Shown here: piece after piece, positions 1 to 8,738 of the stretch | Layout of the letters: each line of letters starts with the position of its first letter | Numbering within the stretch: the first letter of the stretch is position 1 | DNA from: an uncultured bacterium | GTDB lineage: Bacteria; Bacillota; Clostridia; Oscillospirales; Oscillospiraceae | Length of the DNA stretch: 64,000 bases | Assembly (NCBI GenBank): GCA_948469375.1 | Contig: CAOKLO010000006.1 | Coordinates: forward strand, 1-64,000 | Direction: 5' to 3' | Program-made: the position numbers and the translations under genes | Notes under the pieces: generated by a model | Told to the model about the DNA's origin: nothing | Seen by the model: only the letters and a program-made list of their open reading frames with translations | The model's database searches: none

Positions 1-1
1 C

Positions 2-823
2 GGCCTGTGGGACGCCTACAACAACTACCACATGGGCACCACCGCCGAGAACATCTGCGACATCTGGGGCATCACCCGTGAGGAGCTGGACCAGTTCGCC
101 GCCTCCTCCCAGCAGAAGGCCGAGGCCGCCCAGAAGAGCGGCCGGTTCGACGACGAGATCGTCCCCGTAATGATCAAGAAGAAGAAGGAAATGGTGGAGT
201 TCAAGGTGGACGAATTCCCCAAGGCCGGCGTCACCGTGGAGGGCATTTCCAAGCTGCGCGGCGCGTTCCCCGTGGGTCCCGAGGGCGTTGAGGACGAGGT
301 CGTCCACACCTTCGAGGTGACCAAGGTCCATGAGGCCGACGCCAAGAAGCATGTCCAGCGCGTCACCGCCGCCAACGCCTCCGGCATCAACGACGGCGCG
401 GCCGCTCTGGTGCTGGCCTCCGGCGAGGCCGTGGAGAAGTACGGCCTGAAGCCCATGGCCAAGCTGGTCAGCTGGGGCCACGGCGGCGTGGACCCCAAGA
501 TCATGGGCGTGGGTCCTGTGCCCGCCTCCCGCGAGGCCATGAAGAAGGCCGATCTGACCATCAAGGACATCGACCTGGTGGAGGCCAACGAGGCCTTTGC
601 CGCCCAGTCCATTGCCGTTGCCCGTGAGCTGGACTTCGACATGGACAAGGTCAACGTCAACGGCGGCGCCATCTCCATCGGCCACCCCGTGGGCGCTTCC
701 GGCGCCCGTATCATTGTCACCCTGCTCCACGAGATGCAGAAGCGGGACGACGCCAAGCGCGGCCTTGCCACTTTGTGCATCGGCGGCGGCATGGGCGTCG
801 CCACCATCTTCGAGAAGTGCTGA
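2..823 (+). CDS. Acetyl-CoA acetyltransferase (thiolase), 3' part
   Basis: The reading frame is open from base 2, so the 5' part lies outside the window; about 273 C-terminal residues are present. Thiolases condense two acetyl-CoA to acetoacetyl-CoA, or cleave the reverse, in the cytoplasm; here this is probably the first step towards butyrate. The thiolase C-terminal half is clear: NEAFA, then [17 protein letters not shown] with the catalytic His, and CIGGGMG with the second active-site Cys near the end. The nucleophilic N-terminal Cys is not in view. The CoA-transferase starts 15 bases downstream, suggesting one operon. Substrate chain length cannot be fixed from this fragment. Confidence 0.93.
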   Translation, partial: GLWDAYNNYHMGTTAENICDIWGITREELDQFAASSQQKAEAAQKSGRFDDEIVPVMIKKKKEMVEFKVDEFPKAGVTVEGISKLRGAFPVGPEGVEDEVVHTFEVTKVHEADAKKHVQRVTAANASGINDGAAALVLASGEAVEKYGLKPMAKLVSWGHGGVDPKIMGVGPVPASREAMKKADLTIKDIDLVEANEAFAAQSIAVARELDFDMDKVNVNGGAISIGHPVGASGARIIVTLLHEMQKRDDAKRGLATLCIGGGMGVATIFEKC

Positions 824-838
824 TCTTTGGGGTCTGAC

Positions 839-2182
839 ATGGATTATCAGGCGCTTTACAAAGAGAAGCTCACCACTGCCGAGGAGGCAGTGAAGGTGGT
901 CAAGTCCGGCGACTGGGTGGACTACACCTGGTGTACCAACCACCCTGTGGCCTTGGACAAGGCCCTGGCCGGCCGCAAGGACGAGCTGTTTGACGTGAAG
1001 GTCCGGGGGGGCGTCACCATGTGGATGCCTGAGATTGCCAAGGCGGACGACGCGGGGGACCACTTCACCTGGAACGCCTGGCACTGCTCCGGCGTGGACC
1101 GCAAGATCATGGCCAAGGGCATGGGTTTCTTTGCCCCCATCCGCTACTCTGAGCTGCCCCGGTACTACCGGGACAGCAACGTGCGGGTGGATGTGGCCAT
1201 GCTCCAGGTCACCCCCATGGACGACCACGGCAACTTCAGCTTTGCCCTGGCGGCTTCCCATCTGGCGGACCTGCTGGACAAGGCCAAGACCATTATCGTC
1301 GAGGTCAACCGGAATATGCCCTGGGTGTACGGCCTGACCGGCAGCGAGATCAACATCAAGGATATTGATTTTGTGGTGGAGGGTGACAATCCCGCCATTG
1401 CCCAACTGAGCGGGGGCGGCGAGCCCTCCGACGTGGACAAGGCCGTGGCCAATCTGATCGTCCCCCATATCCCCAACGGGGCCTGTCTCCAGCTGGGAAT
1501 CGGCGGTATGCCCAACGCGGTGGGGTCTATGATCGCCCAGTCTGATTTGAAGGATCTGGGCGTTCACACCGAGATGTATGTGGACGGCTTTGTGGACATT
1601 GCCCTGGCGGGCAAGATCACCGGCAAGCGGAAGAACCTGGACAAGGGCCGTCAGGTGTACGCCTTTGCGGCGGGCACCCAGAAGCTTTATGACTATGTGA
1701 ACCGCAACCCCGAGGTCATGGCCGCACCGGTGGATTACACCAACGACGTACGCATTTTGGCCCAGCTGGACAATTTCATCTCCATCAACAACGCCATTGA
1801 TCTGGATCTGTTTGGACAGGTCAACGCGGAGTCGGCGGGCTTGAAGCACATTTCCGGCACCGGCGGACAGCTGGACTTTGTGATGGGCGCGTACCTCAGC
1901 AACGGCGGCAAGAGCTTCATCTGCCTGTCCTCCACCGTCACCGGCAAGGACGGCACGGTGAAGAGCCGTATTGTGCCCACCCTGACCCAGGGCTCCATCG
2001 CCACCGACCCCCGGTCCTGCGTGCAGTACCTGGTCACCGAGTACGGCATGGTGGATTTGAAGGGCCTGTCTACCTGGGAGCGGGCGGAGGGCATTATTGG
2101 CATTGCCCATCCCGATTTCCGGGATGACCTAATTGCCGAAGCCGGCAAAATGGGCATCTGGCGCAGGAGCAACAAGCGGTAA
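839..2182 (+). CDS. but: Butyryl-CoA:acetate CoA-transferase family protein
   Basis: Acetyl-CoA hydrolase/transferase family enzyme of 447 residues. Members swap CoA between butyryl-CoA and acetate (or 4-hydroxybutyrate), the last step of butyrate formation in many gut Clostridia. [18 protein letters not shown] with the expected catalytic Glu (residue 245 from this start), the SGTGGQLDF glycine loop and the C-terminal [18 protein letters not shown] block are all present. The end, [11 protein letters not shown]...MGIW, is as I remember it from butyrate-producer enzymes. ATG at 839 is preferred to an in-frame TTG at 827; no strong ribosome site is visible for either. It follows the thiolase by 15 bases. 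Exact acyl acceptor is inferred. Confidence 0.87.
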   Translation: MDYQALYKEKLTTAEEAVKVVKSGDWVDYTWCTNHPVALDKALAGRKDELFDVKVRGGVTMWMPEIAKADDAGDHFTWNAWHCSGVDRKIMAKGMGFFAPIRYSELPRYYRDSNVRVDVAMLQVTPMDDHGNFSFALAASHLADLLDKAKTIIVEVNRNMPWVYGLTGSEINIKDIDFVVEGDNPAIAQLSGGGEPSDVDKAVANLIVPHIPNGACLQLGIGGMPNAVGSMIAQSDLKDLGVHTEMYVDGFVDIALAGKITGKRKNLDKGRQVYAFAAGTQKLYDYVNRNPEVMAAPVDYTNDVRILAQLDNFISINNAIDLDLFGQVNAESAGLKHISGTGGQLDFVMGAYLSNGGKSFICLSSTVTGKDGTVKSRIVPTLTQGSIATDPRSCVQYLVTEYGMVDLKGLSTWERAEGIIGIAHPDFRDDLIAEAGKMGIWRRSNKR

Positions 2183-2204
2183 GCTACATACCAAAACGCA
2201 AAGG

Positions 2205-2236
2205 GCCCGCGCGGTGTACACCGCGCGGGCTTTTTC
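2205..2236. terminator. Bidirectional intrinsic terminator
   Basis: A perfect 13-bp inverted repeat (2205-2217 with 2218-2230) is followed by TTTTT. It lies between the convergent CoA-transferase and AraC-type genes and can end transcription from the left. Confidence 0.9.
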
Positions 2237-3076
2237 TTATCCTTTTGCCTTGACCACGGGGATCCACACCTCGAACTTGGTGCACTCCGGGTCCAGATAG
2301 ACCTCCACGTCCGGCCCCTCGGCGTACTCATAGCCCGAGGTGGGCAGCCACTCGGTGACCACCCGGCGCTCCAGGGCCTGGATGGCGGGCGCGCCCTCCC
2401 CCGTCCCGGGGAACACGGCCCAGGTGAAGGCGGGGACGGTGTACTCCTCCAGCCCCTCCCCCGCCGGGGCGGAGGAGGCCACGGCAATATAATACCGGGC
2501 GCTCTCCAGCCCGTCGCACACCCCCAGCAGGCCCCGGGGCGCCCCGTCCATCAGCCCGGCCAGCCGGGGGATGGTGCCGTCCACCGCCGCTTTGCCCCAC
2601 AGCTGGGGCACGCACTGGAAATTCTCCTCCATGTCCTTCGACAGCGGCGCGGACACGCCCACGATCCGAAACGCGTCCCGTTTTTCGATCCGATACTCCA
2701 TTTCTTCCACTCCTTGTACTGTGATGGCGAAGCGCAGAGGGGGATGGCTCTTGAGCACCGCCCCCGGCGTTTTCGCCGCCGAAGGGGGCAGGCCGTGGAC
2801 CGCCTGGAACGCCCGGTTGAAGGCGGTGGGCGAGCTGTAGCCGTACTTCAGGGCCACGTCCACGATCCTCTCCCCATGTTGCAGGTCCGCCGCCGCCCGG
2901 GACATCTTCCGCCGCCGGATATACTCCGACAGGGGCACTCCCGCCAGCAGGGTGAACATCCGCTGAAAGTGGTAGGGGGAACAGCAGGCGATCCTGGCCG
3001 CCTCCCCCAGATCCGGGGCCTCCAGATGCCCCTCCAGGTAGTCCACGGCTTGGTTGAGCCGGTCGATCCATTCCAT
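2237..3076 (-). CDS. AraC-family regulator with GyrI-like effector domain
   Basis: A 279-residue one-component regulator. Residues about 1-105 hold the two helix-turn-helix units of AraC (SPYHFQRMFTLLAG, then GYSSPTAFNRAFQAVHGLPPS). Residues about 120-275 form a GyrI/RobA-like ligand-binding domain (FRIVGV... to VEVYLDPECTKFEVWIPV). Such proteins switch transcription when a small amphipathic molecule binds. The start at 3076 follows AGGAG; the longer frame upstream lacks a ribosome site. The gene is monocistronic and converges on the CoA-transferase gene. A second stand-alone GyrI-like protein occurs at 56570. The ligand is unknown. Confidence 0.88.
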   Translation of the reverse strand: MEWIDRLNQAVDYLEGHLEAPDLGEAARIACCSPYHFQRMFTLLAGVPLSEYIRRRKMSRAAADLQHGERIVDVALKYGYSSPTAFNRAFQAVHGLPPSAAKTPGAVLKSHPPLRFAITVQGVEEMEYRIEKRDAFRIVGVSAPLSKDMEENFQCVPQLWGKAAVDGTIPRLAGLMDGAPRGLLGVCDGLESARYYIAVASSAPAGEGLEEYTVPAFTWAVFPGTGEGAPAIQALERRVVTEWLPTSGYEYAEGPDVEVYLDPECTKFEVWIPVVKAKG

Positions 3077-3106
3077 ATTGCCTCGCTCCTTTTCTGTTGC
3101 GCAACT

Positions 3107-3141
3107 GAGTATAGTATACTCCATGATCCCGCCCCTGTCCT
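3107..3141 (-). promoter_or_regulatory. Promoter and palindrome ahead of the AraC-type gene
   Basis: On the minus strand AGGACA (3136-3141) and TATACT (3113-3118) are separated by 17 bases. The -10 box lies inside a perfect 7-1-7 palindrome, 3107-3121 (GAGTATA/TATACTC), a plausible operator for autoregulation. Confidence 0.55.
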
Positions 3142-3273
3142 CTCTTTTTTGAGACAAAATTGGAGAGGCCAGCCTCTGCCCGACGCGTTTTCCTGAAACC
3201 AACCGAACCATTTTTGTGTTATGATAGGTGAAAAGCGTTTTTCAAGTTTACTATGAAAGGTGGTGAGTCTCCT

Positions 3274-3840
3274 GTGACAGAAAAAGAACTGGTCAAGTCC
3301 CTGCGTCACAACGACCTCTCCGCCCTGGAGGAGTTGATCGACCACTACACCCCCTACATCTCCTCCATCATCTCTCGCATTCTGCGGGGGCGGCAAGCCG
3401 ACGTGGAAGAGTTGACAGCGGACGTATTCCTGGCCGCCTGGGACAACCGGGAGAAACTTCGGGTCGGGCAGGTAAAGGGTTATTTGGGGGCAATTGCCCG
3501 GAACCGGGCCTTCAACCTCCTGCGGGCGGACCGGGAGGCCCTGCCCCTGGAGGAGGACGTGCTGCTGTTAGAGACCGACGGCCCCGACAAGGAGCTGGAC
3601 AAAAAGGAGACCGCCCGGCTGGTCAACCAAGCGCTGGCCCGGCTGGACAGGCCCCAGCGGGAGCTGTTCGTCCGCCACTACTACTACGGCCAGACGGTGC
3701 GGGAGGCGGCGCTGGCCATGGGGCTGAACCTGTCCACCGCCAAGACCTGGCTGCGCCGGGGGCGGGAGGAGCTGAAAACCATTCTGGAACAGGAGGGCTA
3801 CGGACATGAAGCGGCTGGAGGTATCGAAGCTCATGGATGA
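3274..3840 (+). CDS. ECF-type RNA polymerase sigma factor
   Basis: A 188-residue sigma-70 family factor. Region 2 is at about residues 15-85 (DLSALEELIDHY, then VEELTADVFLAAWDN). Region 4 is at about 110-170 (LDRPQRELFVRHYYYG, with the AALAMGLNLSTAKTWLRRGRE helix-turn-helix). It directs RNA polymerase to a stress or envelope regulon under control of a membrane anti-sigma. GTG at 3274 is chosen because GGTGGTGAG precedes it by 7 bases; the ATG at 3253 has no ribosome site. The next gene overlaps it by 35 bases. A TGAAAC at 3194-3199 could be an ECF -35 element for autoregulation, but the matching -10 is weak. Confidence 0.88.
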   Translation: MTEKELVKSLRHNDLSALEELIDHYTPYISSIISRILRGRQADVEELTADVFLAAWDNREKLRVGQVKGYLGAIARNRAFNLLRADREALPLEEDVLLLETDGPDKELDKKETARLVNQALARLDRPQRELFVRHYYYGQTVREAALAMGLNLSTAKTWLRRGREELKTILEQEGYGHEAAGGIEAHG

Positions 3841-4513
3841 ATATGTGGACGACGAATTTTTCCCCGAAGGGGGCGAAACCGCCGACGTTCAGGCGGTGAA
3901 GGACCGGGTGCTGGCCCAGGCGGCTCCGGCAAAACGGCGGAAAACACCGCTGAAAATGGTCCTGCTGGCGGCGGCGCTAGGCGTGGCGGGTCTGCTCTGC
4001 ATCGCGGCGACCGGACCGCTCACCCAGCTATACCACATGGTTTCCGGTGATTCCATGCTTATTCAAACCGACCCCACAGGCCAGCATTACCTCCATATCA
4101 GCTGGCAGGATACTTCCACCCCTATCGTCTTGGAGGATGGACGGCTGTGGCTGGTGGTGGGGGATGAGCGCACCGATGTCACCGACCTCATTGATGAAAA
4201 TACGCCCTACATTGTAGAGGGTGAGGACCCGGACTCCGGTCTGAAAAACTACTTGATTGTAGGCGGCACGCCGGAGGATTACGGCTGGCAGATCTGGATG
4301 GAGATGCCTCTGGGCGGCTACAGCGGCGGCGGCTGGAACACTTACACGACCTATTACGATGTGGACGGCAAGCTAATCGAATATCACGTATGGAACGCGG
4401 AAAACCACTCTATTGACGGTGAGCCCCTCCCCAGCGAGCTTGTCCCTGATACGGTCGTCGTGAATAAACCCTGGTACGATGCCGCCGACGCCCAACTCGG
4501 GCTTTGGGACTGA
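3806..4513 (+). CDS. Probable membrane anti-sigma factor
   Basis: A 235-residue protein whose start overlaps the sigma gene by 35 bases, the usual coupling of a sigma factor with its inhibitor. Residues 1-45 are cytoplasmic and include an acidic N-terminal segment (LMDEYVDDEFFPEGG). One membrane helix spans about 50-70 (MVLLAAALGVAGLLCIAATG), and about 165 extracytoplasmic residues follow, rich in Tyr, Trp and Gly. There is no zinc-binding HxxxCxxC motif, so it is not a ZAS-type protein. Function is inferred from position and topology; the signal sensed is unknown. Confidence 0.6.
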   Translation: MKRLEVSKLMDEYVDDEFFPEGGETADVQAVKDRVLAQAAPAKRRKTPLKMVLLAAALGVAGLLCIAATGPLTQLYHMVSGDSMLIQTDPTGQHYLHISWQDTSTPIVLEDGRLWLVVGDERTDVTDLIDENTPYIVEGEDPDSGLKNYLIVGGTPEDYGWQIWMEMPLGGYSGGGWNTYTTYYDVDGKLIEYHVWNAENHSIDGEPLPSELVPDTVVVNKPWYDAADAQLGLWD

Positions 4514-4544
4514 CCTCTTTCCTTTTTCCCTGACCTGTGATACA

Positions 4545-4574
4545 ATGGACTCCCCTGCTTGGGGAGTCCATTTT
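4545..4574 (+). terminator. Intrinsic terminator after the sigma/anti-sigma operon
   Basis: A 10-bp stem, TGGACTCCCC (4546-4555) with GGGGAGTCCA (4561-4570), is followed by TTTT. The T-run merges into the parS-like palindrome at 4574. Confidence 0.85.
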
Positions 4575-4589
4575 GTTTCACGTGAAACA
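4574..4589. promoter_or_regulatory. parS site 1
   Basis: TGTTTCACGTGAAACA is a perfect palindrome and an exact match to the bacterial parS consensus TGTTNCACGTGAAACA that ParB/Spo0J binds. It lies just upstream of tadA and about 4 kb from parB. Confidence 0.92.
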
Positions 4590-4605
4590 CAAGGAGATGT
4601 GCCCT

Positions 4606-5058
4606 ATGACCCACGAGGACTATATGAGAGAAGCCATTGAGCTTGCCCGCTCCTGCATGCCTAACGGCGACGTGCCGGTGGGCTGCGTTATCACCGCCCC
4701 GGACGGGAGCGTCATCGGCTGGGGCTGCAACCGCCGGGAGGCCGCAGGTCAGGCCACCGCCCATGCCGAGGTGGAGGCCATCAATATGGCCTGCTCCGCC
4801 GTGGGACACTGGCGCTTGACGGACTGTACTATGTATGTCACGTTGGAGCCCTGCCCCATGTGCGCCGGGGCCATCATCAACGCCCGCGTTGGGACGGTGC
4901 GCTACGGGGCCAAGGAGGACAAGTCCGGCTGCTGCGGTTCGGTGCTCAACCTGTTTGAGGAGCGTTTCAATCACCGCCCCCGGGTGTACGGCGGATTGCT
5001 GGAAGAGGACTGCCGCGCCCTCTTGGAGGAGTTCTTTCAAGGTCTTCGGAAGATTTAA
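4606..5058 (+). CDS. tadA: tRNA-specific adenosine deaminase TadA
   Basis: Zinc-dependent deaminase that converts wobble adenosine 34 of tRNA-Arg(ACG) to inosine; normally essential. The 150-residue protein has HAE at 53-55 (zinc His and catalytic Glu) and PCPMCAG at 82-88 with the two zinc Cys. The C-terminal SGCCGSVLNLFEERFNHRP segment is typical of TadA and not of cytidine deaminases. ATG 4606 is preceded by AAGGAG; the longer upstream frame merely translates the parS site and terminator. It stands between two terminators as a single-gene unit. Confidence 0.94.
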   Translation: MTHEDYMREAIELARSCMPNGDVPVGCVITAPDGSVIGWGCNRREAAGQATAHAEVEAINMACSAVGHWRLTDCTMYVTLEPCPMCAGAIINARVGTVRYGAKEDKSGCCGSVLNLFEERFNHRPRVYGGLLEEDCRALLEEFFQGLRKI

Positions 5059-5164
5059 CACTACTGTAACACTTTTATATGAATTTTTGTAATCTCTCTG
5101 CTGTATCTTAATACTTGCAAGAGATATTCTTTCTTTTTCATTCTATCCTCCAAATCCTTATTTT

Positions 5165-5202
5165 CAAAGAGAACCGGGGCCAAAAGGCTCCGGTTCTCTT
5201 TG
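5165..5202. terminator. Bidirectional terminator between tadA and xpt
   Basis: A 17-bp stem with one mismatch and an AAAA loop (CAAAGAGAACCGG... paired with ...CCGGTTCTCTTTG) lies between convergent genes. Bases 5059-5164 hold no feature I can support. Confidence 0.85.
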
Positions 5203-5215
5203 TGCCCTTTTCAGG

Positions 5216-5785
5216 CTAGAAAAACTCAATTTTTCCCGCCTCCATGGATTTAATGCGCGCCAGGGACTCCACCCGCACCCCTTTGGCCCGGATGCGTTCT
5301 CCGCCGGGCTGAAACCCTTTTTCGATGGCGATGCCCGCGCCTATGACTGCCGCTCCGGCCTGCGCGGCCAGATCGATCAGTCCCTCCAGCGCCGCGCCGT
5401 TGGCCAAAAAGTCGTCGATGAGCAGCAGACGGTCGGTGGGCAGCAGAAACCGCTTCGACACAATGACTTCGCTCACCCCGCCGTGGGTAAAGGACGGCAC
5501 CTCTACCTTGTATACGTCCCCCGCAATGTTTTTGGTCCGGCTTTTTTTGGCGAACACCACCGGCACCTCAAACACCTGCGCCGCGATACAGGCAATGCCG
5601 ATGCCCGACGCCTCAATGGTCAGAATTTTGTTGACACCCTCCCCGGCAAACAGCCGCGCCCATTCTCTCCCCATGGCCTCCAGCAGCGTTACATCAATTT
5701 GATGGTTCAAAAAGCTGTCCACCTTCAGCACCTCTCCGCCCTCCACGATACCGTTCCGCCGGATGCGCTCCTCCAATTCCAACAT
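5216..5785 (-). CDS. xpt: Xanthine phosphoribosyltransferase
   Basis: Purine salvage enzyme that joins xanthine to PRPP to give XMP in the cytoplasm. The 189 residues match the family length. The N-terminal [13 protein letters not shown] signature is specific for Xpt-type enzymes, and the PRPP loop [14 protein letters not shown] (about residues 122-135) has the two acidic residues and small residues expected. It is a single minus-strand gene. The 5' region (5786-5862) shows no purine-riboswitch core, so control of the kind seen in Bacillus xpt is not apparent. No pbuX-type permease gene is adjacent. Confidence 0.93.
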   Translation of the reverse strand: MLELEERIRRNGIVEGGEVLKVDSFLNHQIDVTLLEAMGREWARLFAGEGVNKILTIEASGIGIACIAAQVFEVPVVFAKKSRTKNIAGDVYKVEVPSFTHGGVSEVIVSKRFLLPTDRLLLIDDFLANGAALEGLIDLAAQAGAAVIGAGIAIEKGFQPGGERIRAKGVRVESLARIKSMEAGKIEFF

Positions 5786-5862
5786 AGTTTTCTCCCCTTT
5801 CTGTTTGATCCTATTGTATCAAATTTCTGGTCAATTTTCCACTGTTTTCCCCCAAATGCCTC

Positions 5863-5891
5863 TTGCCCTTTTGGGTGTTTTTTGGTACAAT
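5863..5891 (+). promoter_or_regulatory. Promoter for the YitT-family gene
   Basis: TTGCCC (5863-5868) and TACAAT (5886-5891) are separated by exactly 17 bases, about 60 bases before the start codon. Confidence 0.65.
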
Positions 5892-5951
5892 ATCGGCGGC
5901 TGCGGCAAAGGTGTCGCAGCCGAAACACTGTCCGGAAAGAAGGCTTTTGTT

Positions 5952-6806
5952 ATGCAGCGCGTCAAGTCCACTGTGCGCGACTATCTCCTGCTCACCCTGG
6001 GCACATTCCTGGTGGCCGCGGGCGTCTATTTTTTCAAATTCCCCAACAGCTTTAACACAGGCGGCGTCACCGGCCTGGCTGTCATTCTCAACGCCGCGAT
6101 CCCCGCCGTAAGCTCCTCTACCTACGCCTCCGTCATCAATCTTGCTTTTTTAGTTCTTGGCTTTGTGGCCCTGGACCGCAGCTTCGGCGTGCGCACGGTG
6201 TATTGCTCCCTGCTGTTCTCCGCCATGCTGTCCGGCTTTGAATGGCTGGTCCCCCTGCCGGCCCCTCTCACCGACCAAAAGACCCTGGAGCTGTTTTTTG
6301 CCGTCATCCTCCCCTCTTTAGGCTCCGCTATCCTCTTCAATATGCAGAGCTCCACCGGCGGAACCGATATTCTGGCCATGATACTCAAGCGCTTTTCCAG
6401 CCTGGATATCGGCAACGCCCTGCTGTGTGTAGACGTGCTCATTGCCGCCTCCACCCTGTACTTTGTGGGCATTGAGGCCGGATTGTATTCAATTTTAGGT
6501 CTGGTCCTCAAGTCGGTGGTGGTGGACACTGTGATTGAGTCGCTGAACCGCCGTAAGAGCTTTATCGCCGTTACCTCCTGTCCTCAGCTGACCTGCGACT
6601 TTATCACCCATACGCTCCACCGCTCCGCCACCTATTGGCAGGCGGAGGGCGCCTACTCTCACGAGCCAAAGTGGGTCATCCTCACCGCCCTGTCCCGCTC
6701 TCAGGCGGTGGCTTTACGGGTATATTTGAAGTCCACCGACCCCCACGCCTTTATCCTGGTGACCAACTCCAGCGAAATTTTCGGCAAGGGCTTTATGCGG
6801 GTATAA
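5952..6806 (+). CDS. YitT family membrane protein (DUF161/DUF2179)
   Basis: A 284-residue inner-membrane protein. Five or six hydrophobic segments occupy roughly residues 8-195 (LLLTLGTFLVAAGVYFFKFP, and NSFNTGGVTGLA, the conserved YitT motif). A soluble C-terminal DUF2179 domain follows at about 205-284 and ends in SSEIFGKGFMRV, as in other YitT proteins. The family is widespread in Firmicutes with no settled function. ATG 5952 follows GAAGG by 8 bases; the longer frame begins inside the promoter. Its transcript probably ends at the hairpin that overlaps the next gene's ribosome site. Confidence 0.88.
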   Translation: MQRVKSTVRDYLLLTLGTFLVAAGVYFFKFPNSFNTGGVTGLAVILNAAIPAVSSSTYASVINLAFLVLGFVALDRSFGVRTVYCSLLFSAMLSGFEWLVPLPAPLTDQKTLELFFAVILPSLGSAILFNMQSSTGGTDILAMILKRFSSLDIGNALLCVDVLIAASTLYFVGIEAGLYSILGLVLKSVVVDTVIESLNRRKSFIAVTSCPQLTCDFITHTLHRSATYWQAEGAYSHEPKWVILTALSRSQAVALRVYLKSTDPHAFILVTNSSEIFGKGFMRV

Positions 6807-6847
6807 ATCTTGAGGGAGCCGATAGCTTGTCCTCCTTCGATGGAATT

Positions 6848-6900
6848 CGCCTCCCGGCTGTGGTATGCTTTTCTTAGCACAAACAGCGGGAGGCGTTTTT
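6848..6900 (+). terminator. Hairpin plus T-run whose 3' arm is the noc ribosome site
   Basis: CGCCTCCCGGCTGT (6848-6861) pairs with ACAGCGGGAGGCG (6883-6895) with one bulge. TTTTT (6896-6900) and the noc ATG at 6901 follow at once. It looks like the terminator of the upstream gene, and it also contains the GGGAGG Shine-Dalgarno of noc, so the folded RNA would hide that site. Confidence 0.6.
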
Positions 6901-7692
6901 ATGTCCTTCTTCCAAAAGACAACCAAGCGGCAGGTCCTGGATTTGCCTGTCGCCGATATCCGTCCCAACCCTCACCAGCCCCGGCAGGAATTTGACCCGG
7001 AAAAGCTGGCGGGATTGGCTCAATCCATCTCACAGGTGGGAATTCTCCAACCCCTGTCGGTCCGGCGCGTGTCCGGGGGCTGGGAGCTAATCGCCGGAGA
7101 ACGCCGCCTTCGGGCCGCAGAGCTAGCAGGCCTGTCCTGCGTGCCCTGCCTCCCGGTGGAGGCTGACGACGACGCCTCCGCCCTGCTGGCTCTGGTGGAG
7201 AATCTCCAGCGAAAGGATCTGGACGTGTGGGAGGAGGCCGCTGCCCTACGCCAGCTCATCGACCAACACCATCTTTCTCAGGAGGAGGCCGCGCGGAAGG
7301 TGGGGAAAAGCCAGTCCGCCGTGGCAAATAAGCTCCGCCTGCTGAAACTGCCCCAGGATGTGATCGACGGCCTGCGGGCGGTCCGTCTCTCTGAGCGCCA
7401 CGCACGGGCGCTTCTGCGGCTGGACAGCGGGGAGCTCCAGCGGACCGCTCTTCAGCACATCATAAAGCACCAGCTTAACGTGGCCCAGACAGAGGCGTAT
7501 ATTGAGCGGCTGTGCCGTCAACAGCAGGCTCCTCGCCGAGCGGCGCCCGTCTACCGCTTTCGGGACGTCCGCCTGTTCCTCAACACGGTGAAAAAGAGTC
7601 TGGCCGTCATGCAGTCCGCCGGTGTAAACGCCCGGTGCGGCCGTGAGGAGACGGACAACGAAATTACCCTGACCATCCATATCCCAAAATAA
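6901..7692 (+). CDS. noc: ParB/Spo0J-family protein, Noc-like
   Basis: A 263-residue ParB paralogue. The N-terminal CTPase/partition domain (residues about 10-100) includes IRPNPHQPRQEF, ELIAGERRLRAA and ALVENLQRKDLDVWEEA. A helix-turn-helix (SQEEAARKVGKSQSAVANKLRLL) is at about 120-145, and the C-terminal RDVRLFLNTVKKSL segment is as in Noc. Noc binds DNA sites near the origin and stops Z-ring assembly over the nucleoid. Two parS-like palindromes and a terminator follow it, then parA and parB in a separate unit. Noc function rather than a second ParB is inferred from the C-terminus and from having two paralogues together. Confidence 0.82.
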   Translation: MSFFQKTTKRQVLDLPVADIRPNPHQPRQEFDPEKLAGLAQSISQVGILQPLSVRRVSGGWELIAGERRLRAAELAGLSCVPCLPVEADDDASALLALVENLQRKDLDVWEEAAALRQLIDQHHLSQEEAARKVGKSQSAVANKLRLLKLPQDVIDGLRAVRLSERHARALLRLDSGELQRTALQHIIKHQLNVAQTEAYIERLCRQQQAPRRAAPVYRFRDVRLFLNTVKKSLAVMQSAGVNARCGREETDNEITLTIHIPK

Positions 7693-7699
7693 CGGCGTT

Positions 7700-7715
7700 T
7701 GTTTCACATGAAACA
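7700..7715. promoter_or_regulatory. parS-like site 2 (variant)
   Basis: TGTTTCACATGAAACA differs from the parS consensus by one central base (A for G). It lies 7 bases after the noc stop codon and 21 bases from a perfect site. It could be a weak parS or a Noc site. Confidence 0.65.
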
Positions 7716-7736
7716 TTTTTACTCCCCCCTCTCCAT

Positions 7737-7752
7737 TGTTTCACGTGAAACA
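7737..7752. promoter_or_regulatory. parS site 3
   Basis: TGTTTCACGTGAAACA, an exact consensus match in the gap between noc and parA. Confidence 0.92.
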
Positions 7753-7773
7753 CTCCCCTCTCCCCACTCCTCC

Positions 7774-7804
7774 AAAAGGCAGGCCCGACGGCCTGCCTTT
7801 TTTG
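7774..7804 (+). terminator. Terminator after noc
   Basis: AAAAGGCAGGC (7774-7784) pairs with GCCTGCCTTTT and is followed by further T residues. It separates noc from the parAB unit. Confidence 0.85.
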
Positions 7805-7838
7805 TCTCTTTCATAGGAGCGATATTTTTCTAAAACGG

Positions 7839-7867
7839 TTGAAATCAAGTCCGGAACAGGCTATAAT
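7839..7867 (+). promoter_or_regulatory. Promoter of the parAB operon
   Basis: TTGAAA (7839-7844) and TATAAT (7862-7867) have a 17-base spacer, about 70 bases before parA. Confidence 0.75.
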
Positions 7868-7940
7868 GAATTCTACCGCCGCGAATTGTGCGGAGCGAAT
7901 CTCTCATACTGTTCGCTTTGGAGAAAGGGGAGCATTCTAC

Positions 7941-8708
7941 ATGGGCAAGACCATCGCCATTGTCAACCAGAAGGGGGGCGTGGGTAAAACCACCTCCTGC
8001 GTCAACCTGGCCGCCGCCCTCACTGCTCAAGGTGCTAAGGTGCTGGTGTGCGATTTTGACCCCCAGGGCAACGCCACCTCCGGTTTTGGCCTGGATAAAA
8101 CCCATTCCCCCAGCGTCTATGAGGTGATCCTAGGCAATGCCTCCATGAGCAAGGCCATTGTCAACACCAAATGGGCGGATGTGGTCCCCTCCAACAAGGC
8201 TTTGTCCGGCGCCACGGTGGAACTCATCGCCCTGGATCGCCGGGAGTTCCGGCTACGGGACGCCCTGGACGAGATCAAAGGGAACTACGACTTTATTTTT
8301 ATCGACTGCCCCCCTTCCCTGGAGCTGCTCACTCTGGACGGTCTGTGTGCCGCCGACGCCCTGCTGGTGCCGGTTCAGTGCGAATATTACGCCCTGGAGG
8401 GCTTGTCCGACCTGCTTTATACCGTTCGGCTGGCCAAACAGAGGCTGAATCCCGATTTGGAGATGGAGGGCGTGCTCCTCACCATGTATGACGGACGTAC
8501 CAACCTGTCCCTCCAGGTGGCGGAGGAGGTCAAGCGCCACTTCCCCGGCAAGGTGTACGCCTCCGTGATTCCCCGCAACGTGCGCCTGTCCGAGGCCCCC
8601 AGCCACGGCGTGCCCGTGTCGGTCTACGATCCCCTGTCCCGTGGGGCGGAGTCCTATGAGGCGCTGGCAAAGGAATTTCTCGCACGAAATCCTCTTTCGG
8701 TTCATTAA
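7941..8708 (+). CDS. parA: Chromosome partitioning ATPase ParA (Soj)
   Basis: A 255-residue deviant-Walker ATPase. With ParB and parS it moves newly copied origins apart, and in Bacillus it also tunes DnaA activity. KGGVGKTTS at residues 11-19 carries the signature Lys. DFDPQGNATSGFG is the Walker A' segment, FIFIDCPPSLELLT the Walker B, and PRNVRLSEAPSHG a conserved ParA C-terminal motif. ATG 7941 follows AAAGGGGAG; the frame upstream is part of the leader. parB starts 30 bases downstream. The short N-terminus without a helix-turn-helix marks the chromosomal (Soj) type rather than a plasmid ParA. Confidence 0.96.
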   Translation: MGKTIAIVNQKGGVGKTTSCVNLAAALTAQGAKVLVCDFDPQGNATSGFGLDKTHSPSVYEVILGNASMSKAIVNTKWADVVPSNKALSGATVELIALDRREFRLRDALDEIKGNYDFIFIDCPPSLELLTLDGLCAADALLVPVQCEYYALEGLSDLLYTVRLAKQRLNPDLEMEGVLLTMYDGRTNLSLQVAEEVKRHFPGKVYASVIPRNVRLSEAPSHGVPVSVYDPLSRGAESYEALAKEFLARNPLSVH

Positions 8709-8738
8709 ACAGATAGAAGACAGGAAAGGAGAAACCCA

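Noticed and set aside
5786-5862. Purine riboswitch ahead of xpt
   Set aside because: The gap is too short and lacks the conserved purine-aptamer loops.
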